From: Acanthopagrus latus
Taxonomy: Eukaryota; Chordata; Actinopteri; Spariformes; Sparidae
Reading direction: 5' to 3'
NCBI RefSeq assembly: GCF_904848185.1
Contig: NC_051051.1
Location: 23,220,041 to 23,284,040, forward strand
Length of the DNA stretch: 64,000 bases
The notes beneath the pieces are model-generated. The model was not told the origin of the DNA. It worked only from the letters and a program-made list of their open reading frames with translations, and searched no databases. Positions 57,420-64,000 of the stretch are shown piece by piece; the stretch's first letter is position 1, and the number at the start of each line of letters is the position of its first letter. The translations under genes and the position numbers were made by a program.

Positions 57420-57939
57420 TTGAGCTTGTGTCACGCTGACTTTTCATCTGCAGCATTGATTGTTTGTGACTCTGGTTCTCCTCATATCCTGTGCCTGGAA
57501 TGACAGATTAGATTTTCTCTAATATCTAAAAGAGAAACGGTCCTGGCTCCTCAAGTCATTATGGCTGACATGTGGCGCACAGAGCTGACAAATTTGACTT
57601 CAGTTTTCATCCACTTTGTTTTGATTCAGCAGCTTTTTGGCTGTTACGTGCCCACATCCCTTCACCGGAGACATGTTGTTTCTCTCATGGTGCGCTGAAT
57701 TCAGTATAAAACATAACCCTGAAAAAGGGCGCAGTGACACATTAGGTGTCAAAAAAGATTGGTGTGACCCGACAGGGATTAAAAGCACCTGTGATGATAT
57801 AATTAATGATGGATCTCATCACTACGTATGTGAAAGGAGTTATTGTTACATAACCGCAGAGAATGTTCACCTGATTCTGCCTTTTCATTTTGTAGTATCT
57901 GTCAGCTCACAGTTTTGGTGTGCCGGCACCCAACTCTAA
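57420..57939. other. unassigned sequence
   Basis: The 100-codon plus frame (57637-57939) is unsupported. Confidence 0.35.
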
Positions 57940-58500
57940 AGTTTTGGTTCAATGTCAGTGTGATTTTGGCCAAAGTACGCAGCTGTTTGGAGCTAAAAAG
58001 CTCTAAAAGCAAACTGTCTTCACCACCAAACAGCGGAAAGACAAATTAAGACACTAGCTGGTAAACATAGTTTACATTTCCCTCAGAGGTTAAATAGATA
58101 GTCAGCTGATTCTGCTGATTTCACTGTCTCTTAGCCAATATAGTGACTGGTCGATGCGAGGGATAAAAAGCTCTGTAAACCAAGTTTAATTTGCAAATTA
58201 GTTACTGGAGTGAGTAAAGAGAAGTTTGAGTGGAGCTGTCTGAAGTGGAACGAACAGCTCCCCTCACCGCTCCACTGTGCTCCCATGCTCTGCTGCACAC
58301 TGATCTGAGCTCCTGTTTTGTGTTTATGGAGGAGATATTAGCTCCATAAACCAACTTCACAGTTTGTGGCTTCTGGTCTTTTAATTTGCTGCCCCCAAGA
58401 GGCCAAAAAGTCAGTTATTACAGGTCTGAGTTGGGAGGGTGGATGGGCATTTCAACAGTTTTGTTGGCTACTAGATACGCCCCCTTTGTGGTAATCACCA
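57940..58500 (+). repeat. decayed percomorph transposon fragment
   Basis: GCTGGTAAACATAGTTTACA then TTTCCCTCAGAGGTTAAATA, together with GAGCTCCTGTTTTGTG and TTGCTGCCCCCAAGAGGCCA, follow the order of a family I recognise from percomorph genomes. Termini are not visible. No coding capacity. Confidence 0.5.
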
Positions 58501-58812
58501 CTGTCATTTTTGATGTGTAGACCATTTGTTCTGTTTGCTTCAACGTGATGAAGTGAAAATATAAAGTAAAATATTCTTTATGTAACCTCATAACATATTC
58601 TTCCAGTTCAAAGTCTTAAATAAAACAGATTACTTATCGTCTCTGCAATTAACACACTCAATTTACATCCTAAGGTACTGCTGCAAGAAATATACCATAA
58701 ATCTCCAACAAAACAGATTAGCATAGTTATAATTGTTGCTGCTGACCTTAACTGAACTGATGTCAAAATACAACAAGTCTGTCTACTGAGGCAGCTCTGA
58801 CTTGACATGCAT

Positions 58813-58822
58813 GACACACACA

Positions 58823-58893
<71 letters not shown>

Positions 58894-58912
58894 ACACACA
58901 CACACACACAAC
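58813..58912. repeat. (CA)n microsatellite
   Basis: Nearly 50 CA units with interruptions AAAC and AGAC. Confidence 0.97.
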
Positions 58913-59029
58913 ACAGTCAGGCTACATTCCTGACTCTGCGACTACATTCAGTGACCTCCCTTTATATCACTTCCCCACTTAACTCATATAGAGTATTCAG
59001 AATTGACAAAGCATGGCATAAGTGAATAG

Positions 59030-59320
59030 ACTATCATTTGGCTGACTGTCAGCATAAGCCAAGCCTCATTGTGAATACTGTTCTCCAAACCGAGGCCTCC
59101 CAGCACCAGCTGAAAGCAGAGAAGATCATAATTGTTTGTGTCATGTTATGCAATCAGCGTGCCATTCTCAGCAATGACGGCATAAATTAAGCTGTCAAAA
59201 CAGCTTCATGACTGTCCAATCAAGGCAGCCGTGTCTGCTTTGACATGAATTACAATAGAGACTGAATTATGAAGATATAGAGAGGAATTAAATGCAATGT
59301 ATCCTCGTTTCACTGGGGTA
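59030..59320. promoter_or_regulatory. strong candidate conserved non-coding element
   Basis: About 290 bp of complex, repeat-free sequence: ATCATAATTGTTTGTGTCAT, TTATGCAATCAGCGTGCC, the palindromic AGCTGTCAAAACAGCT (59190-59205, with a TGTCA Meis/TGIF core), GTCCAATCAAGG and CATGAATTACAATAG. No open frame of note. The density and diversity of sites are those of deeply conserved vertebrate elements. Conservation is untested. Confidence 0.45.
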
Positions 59321-60229
59321 ATCATCAAACCTCAGGGTCAAATTTTTCCTCTGACATAAGGTCATTGTCCACACGTTAACACAGTCACTTGATTCCTGTC
59401 CATCCATTCTGCTGTTCAGTGGTTTAAACCTCAAGAGCTTCTTGCTGGAACGACACAGTGCTAAATGAGATAAGATTTAAAACAGACTGAACCTCACTGC
59501 ACAAAACCATTTTAACTAGTAAAACCAAATTCAATATATTCTGCTAAATGATCGTCCTCCCTGTTGTGCAGAGAGCTAGTCTCTCTTTTTCCCACAAACA
59601 AAAGATTCCAGAGAGACCCTGCCAATGTAACTTGAAGACCAGGAGGAAGTGACTCTCTGCAGTCAGCATTTCACTTTCACATCACTTGGCCAAATACCAA
59701 TTAGAAAGTCCAGAGGAGCCATATGATTCAGTTATCTTATGCCATACGAGTCTGCAAAGTAAACTGTAGTAAACCTAACCAATCCCTGACCTCATACCCC
59801 TGGCATGACTGTAACTAAGAAAATGCAGGCGGTGCTGAAAAAACAAATTTGAAATCTTAATAAAAGGGTCCGCAGTAGCTTGCATTTTATTAGCCATCCT
59901 GTCAGATCTTGCCGGTGCCTCAATTTAGGGGTCACTGTTTTTCATTTTGTTACAGGGAAACTACCTGAACAGAAATACACAATTTTATGATTTTGACGGT
60001 AGTTATTTAGGTCATACTGTTATACTCAATTGCAGAGGAAGCATACCAAATGGAACATCCAAACGGTAACAATTTCGTGGACTGTACCAACCCAGTCACC
60101 AGAAAAAAATGGAAAAATTAACGTTTGTACATGTCACAGATATGATATGTTCTATCCTTCTATCATTTCTTCTGTATGTCCTGATTGTCATGTTGTGAGG
60201 TGTGTGTGAATGTGGTGAAGTTCCAGGCG
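59321..60229. other. unassigned sequence
   Basis: No supported feature. Confidence 0.35.
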
Positions 60230-60510
60230 AGAAGGCTGCCGAGCCACTGACCACAGTCTGAGACTGTGTTTCAAAAAGTGTGACTTGACCAAATGTGTGT
60301 GACGGGGGGCCGCGGCTTTTCAACTGACTATTTATAACTGTGCCTGTGGTGACCAAAACTGTTTTTCTAAGCCAAAAACCTTATGTTTCACCAGCTCTGA
60401 CCAAGGTTTTTTTTTTTTTTTTCTGGAAACCTAACCTGATGAGCTGTGGCTGGCAGAAACATACAACGGCAACATTTATGCTGCTGAGTGGGTTGACCGT
60501 TACCTTCCGG
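60230..60510 (+). repeat. dispersed repeat family A, copy 7
   Basis: AGGCTGCCGAGCCACTGACC, CAGTCTGAGACTGTGTTTCA, GTGGTGACCAAAACTG, CTAAGCCAAAAACC and GGAAACCTAACCTGATGAGC follow the same order as copy 6. A T18 run (60405-60422) interrupts the core. The 86-codon minus frame is repeat-derived. Confidence 0.6.
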
Positions 60511-61127
60511 CTCCAATGAGGGAAGCTCTTTGTAAAAAAAACAAAAAAAAAAACATGAGCAGATTAGCTCATAAACAACAAACTACCACTGCTTTTAATA
60601 GCTTTTCTTTTGTTACCAGTTATTGTGACAAATCTAGATCTCTAGAACACACCGTACGCTGATCTACATACCTTACCCTTTTTAATTTGCATACACTTTA
60701 CCTTAACACACAAATTGACAAATGTGTTTACCATCACTACCAAAGCTCGCCCGGGCCTCGGTATGCTCGTCAGTATAATTAGCGACATGAGAGTAATCAC
60801 AGCCACAGCCAGCACAGCTGTGAGCATAGAACACTGAACACAATTAACAAACAACTAAATCCAATTAGCAGGCAATGAAAGGTAACACAACCTGATGTTG
60901 CTAGTTAACCACAGAGGAGATCACTGCTGATGGTGTAGGGGGAGTGAGGGGAGGTGGAGGTAAAGACTGGTGAGGGAGGGGTGAGGAAGCAGGGATGTTA
61001 TTTTTAAATATTTCATGGAGAAATACCTTTTAAAAAATACACATCTTAGTAACCTGCCCTCAGGCACTCTCTATCTTGGCATTTTGGACCACCAATATGT
61101 GAATGTATACATCTGTAGTTGTTTTTT
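60511..61127. other. unassigned sequence
   Basis: Interrupted A-run (60535-60553) and a G-rich patch (60938-60990). No gene supported. Confidence 0.35.
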
Positions 61128-61245
61128 TGGGGGGGCGGCTGTACCTCAAAAGGTAGAGCCGGTCATCTAGTAATCAGAAGGGTGCTGGTTCAAATTCTGG
61201 CTCCCCCTAGCTGCATGTGAAAGTGTCGCTGAGCAAGATTTGGGC
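61128..61245 (+). mobile_element. tRNA-derived SINE fragment
   Basis: The tRNA-like head has GTACCTCAAAAGGTAGAGC (A-box region, 61141-61159) and GGTTCAAATTC (61187-61197, B-box). The ends GGGGCGG and CTCCCCC could pair as a degenerate acceptor stem. GCATGTGAAAGTGTCGCTGA then GCAAGA follows, the usual continuation of a very common teleost tRNA-SINE. The body is truncated after about 61245. It is not a functional tRNA gene: the arms are mismatched and there is a SINE body. Confidence 0.7.
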
Positions 61246-62459
61246 CAGCAGATGTACATAACATTATTATTTTGGGGCTTCATTACAATATACAGGCACG
61301 TTTGATGACAGGAAAGACATGACCAAGGTTGTTTTCTTGCCAGGTTTGGCTCCTGGGCTGAGTCAATGAATAGGACAGCTAACCAAGCCAACAAGCCAAC
61401 CGTACTCACTTTAGCAACAGATCTACCAGTATCTGCAACCAGGAAACGCCATGGATCACCTAGGTACTGTCACTGGCTTCATCACTGTTATCGAAAGCTA
61501 CATATGGTCCAGGCCCGGAGGTGTTCATTGAGAAGCTGCTGGTTATCAGTACGTTTTCTTAGCAGTACCTCAGCAACAAAGCTATCTGTCTAGAAATGCC
61601 CAAGGCAGAGCAGCCTGAGGGCAGAAGAGGGAAAACCGGCAAATACCGTCTCCATAAAACATGAGCCGGTTTCACCCACTTCACTGAGTAACGTTATGAA
61701 GTTGTTTTTTGTCCAAGCAACATTCTTCCTCTTTTTATACATCCATTAGCAGTGATGGAGCGTCATAAAAAGTAGAAATTCCACTAAAATCCCTCCCAAG
61801 AAACAGGTGTGTCTCATTCAACCAGTATAGAAATACATTTTGGCACTGAGTCAATGGGTAACATGACCTGGAAGCTACTGAAAAAAAACACTGATGTTCC
61901 CAGACTTTTCTTCAGTAGGAATTTGAATCAATTTACTTATAACTGTATTTTTACAGTTATGTTGACACTTGTGCTTAAAATAAGAGGATTTTTGAATATT
62001 TATGAAGCAGTCTTGTGATTCCACTTATTAGGTGATTATAAATGACCTGTAATATCAAATGAGACTATACCTGTGCTGTTGTCTGATCACAGATTCTGCA
62101 TGTAAAATCACATACAGATACATTACCTAATCTCGATCCATCCTGCAGTTTTTCTGTCACTCGCCTCTAAGGCAAATGCATGCAATGCCGGCATGCACCA
62201 GAAATGAGCTTTACACCAGGTCGGACCTCTTTTGTCGAAACTTTAAGTAAAGGATCTGAATACATAGTATTGTACAAAGCCAAACTTCAAAACGCTTTCA
62301 GGTCTAAAAGACATTCAGATTAGACAAAAAGCAAAGATTTAAAAACATCAGAACATATGGATATCAGAGGAGTGTGGTGATTTCCACCTGCGGATAGTGT
62401 TTATAGTGTCTCAGTTAAGGTGTTTAGACAGCTAGATTGTGCTGTGGTTTGTCGCATGA
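61246..62459. other. unassigned sequence
   Basis: No supported gene. Confidence 0.35.
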
Positions 62460-62469
62460 CCATGTGGCT

Positions 62470-62745
62470 ACTGAGACAGGGAAGAGGGAAAGGGAGGAGA
62501 TGGGAGGGAAGCTGATAAGATCAGAAAATGCGCAGAAGAGAACGAGGAAGATAACGAAGGACTGGGAGGAGAATAGGAAGTGATTTAGCAGGAAGCAAAG
62601 GAGACAGGAGAAAGCGAGTGATAGGCGAGAGAATACAGGAGAATAAGAAAGGAGTGAGCCAGGCACAGGTGGACAGGTAATTAGCGAGGAAGAGCAAAAA
62701 TTCAGCGATTCAATGTGAGAGGAAGGCAGGGGTAAAGGGGATTGT
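62470..62745. repeat. long imperfect polypurine tract
   Basis: About 270 bases in which pyrimidines are rare on the plus strand (AGGGAAGAGGGAAAGGGAGG and similar), without a fixed repeat unit. It opens the 125-codon S/P/L/F-rich minus frame (62424-62801), which I do not consider a gene. Confidence 0.75.
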
Positions 62746-64000
62746 AAAGGGTTTGGTCTAATGAGCTGCAGTCTGGAGGGCAGCTCCTTTATAATCACCA
62801 CCTAGTGGAGAGTGATGCCTCTTTTGAATAGTTCAACTTCATCCCTTCAAAGATTTGTTTAGGGAATTCAGCTCAGGTTGCACAGATAGACGATTATATA
62901 TTCTGCAGTGGGAAAAAATTTAATATTACATAAAAGTACAACAGAAAGGGGTTGAGAGCAGTGCAGCTCTCCCTGATGGGGAAGAACACACTCAAATACA
63001 CGGCTTTCAAATCCAGCGTGTTTGTAATGAGATTTATTGTATAACAAATGATGCAACCGAATGCTCCCTTCATTACACAACCGCACACCTTACTCTATGC
63101 TGCAATATGACAAACATACTACCAAGAGGATAAAGGGAGAATGAACCAGTTTATTTACTCACAGATGCTGTTGAAGCTGCATTAGTGATTCAGTGTTTCA
63201 GCCACCTTTAGCCAATGTAGCCCAATATTTACTCTTCAGTTTTGGCTCAGTAGCTGCTATGCACTTTTTTTTTCTTGCTTAGCTTGATGCTAACTTTGCC
63301 TTTGCCTTTGGGGTGGGTAGGATCATTTAAGATTTGATTTCAGCTTAAAACAGCAGCCCGCGGCCCCGACACTGGCCAACATCAGCCAGGTGTGTCAGGG
63401 CGTTAACACTTTATAATAACAATAAGTCTCCTTAACTTCGGGTGGCGCTAGTCTCGTGCCAGTAATCCAAAACAGGAAAACAGGAAATGACGAAATGGAG
63501 TGCATAGAAAAACAAAGCGCACACCATACAGTTCAGTGGCGCACATGGTATTATGCCCCTCCCACACACCACGCTGATTCGCTAGCACACCGATGACTCG
63601 AATGGCTCGGACAGCAACAGCCAACGTTCTCAGACTTTGCAAGATGAATCGGAGCAGATGTTGTTCCAAAAGCTTCCAATGCAGCTGAACACACCGAACG
63701 GATTTGTTCCCGAACTCCTCCGAGTCTCCCCAAATGCTTCAGATGGCCAACACTTTAAAGATTAAAATCCAAAGAGGGCAGGTCTTTGTTGCACAGCTGA
63801 TAATGTCCAATCAGAGACTTTGATCAGCTCGTCTTTGTCATGTAGAAGAGGCTCATTGTTCGCAAACACACCACACTGGACAGACGAGTTGCTAACGGCG
63901 TAATAGAAAATCCCCACTGATCTAACATTGCAAATTGCAGAGTAGACCGCTGACTTTTAGCCCTTCTGCAGCTCAACCAGCCATGGAGATAATATGAACA
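62746..64000. other. unassigned sequence to the window end
   Basis: Overlapping frames of 60-73 codons on the minus strand only. The stretch from about 63340 is complex and could be an older repeat or unique sequence. No splice sites or motifs identify an exon. Confidence 0.3.

Noticed and set aside
61132..61206. Functional tRNA gene
   Set aside because: Boxes are present but the arms are mismatched and the usual SINE body follows.

Overview
The window looks like nuclear DNA of a ray-finned fish, probably a percomorph. It is AT-rich and mostly non-coding. It has many long CA/GT, GAAA, GAA, GATA and TA microsatellites, and many decayed transposon fragments of types I recognise from percomorph genomes. 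These include foldback elements with TTAAAGG ends, a family carrying the phrase 'CCTAACCCTAACCAAGTG', LTR-like units starting TGTCATGG, and a tRNA-derived SINE. There is nothing bacterial or phage-like. I found no open reading frame that I would call a protein-coding gene. The long frames are translated microsatellites or chance frames, and many begin with GTG or TTG rather than ATG.

Layout. About 4.4-6.1 kb is the only GC/CpG-rich block and the best candidate for gene structure. On the minus strand, a CRE (5953-5960) is followed by a TATA-like box, a GC-rich leader with a 5-codon upstream ORF, and a consensus splice donor (exon end at 5615). I read this as the promoter and non-coding first exon of a gene whose remaining exons lie left of position 1, or unseen in 1-5.6 kb. 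A long GT/GCGT tract lies just upstream of it. A weaker plus-strand reading of the same block exists.

From 6 kb to 64 kb I see no convincing exon. This is a gene-poor flank, or a large intron, made of three interleaved layers. (1) Short unique blocks rich in homeodomain, POU-octamer, TCF/LEF, GATA or NF-Y-like motifs have the look of conserved non-coding enhancers: about 4.9-5.45, 10.7-10.9, 12.7-12.9, 17.3-17.5, 19.6-19.8, 22.4-23.1, 28.4-28.7, 31.6-32.0, 32.5-32.65, 36.2-36.4, 38.3, 41.3-41.55, 44.9-45.0, 45.5-45.6, 48.95-49.15, 53.1-53.3 and 59.0-59.3 kb. Conservation cannot be seen from one sequence, so these are inferences. (2) Dispersed repeats: seven copies of one family, three foldback elements, four LTR-like units, several other terminal-inverted-repeat elements, LINE-like fragments and a SINE. 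(3) Microsatellites and low-complexity tracts, including a 14-bp perfect inverted repeat at 23.9 kb and a TA tract at 46.9 kb that could extrude cruciforms.

The most economical interpretation is the 5' end of one regulated, probably developmental, gene with a long enhancer-bearing flank. The gene cannot be named from this window. Repeat family assignments rest on recognition by eye and on copy-to-copy comparison within the window, not on a database search.
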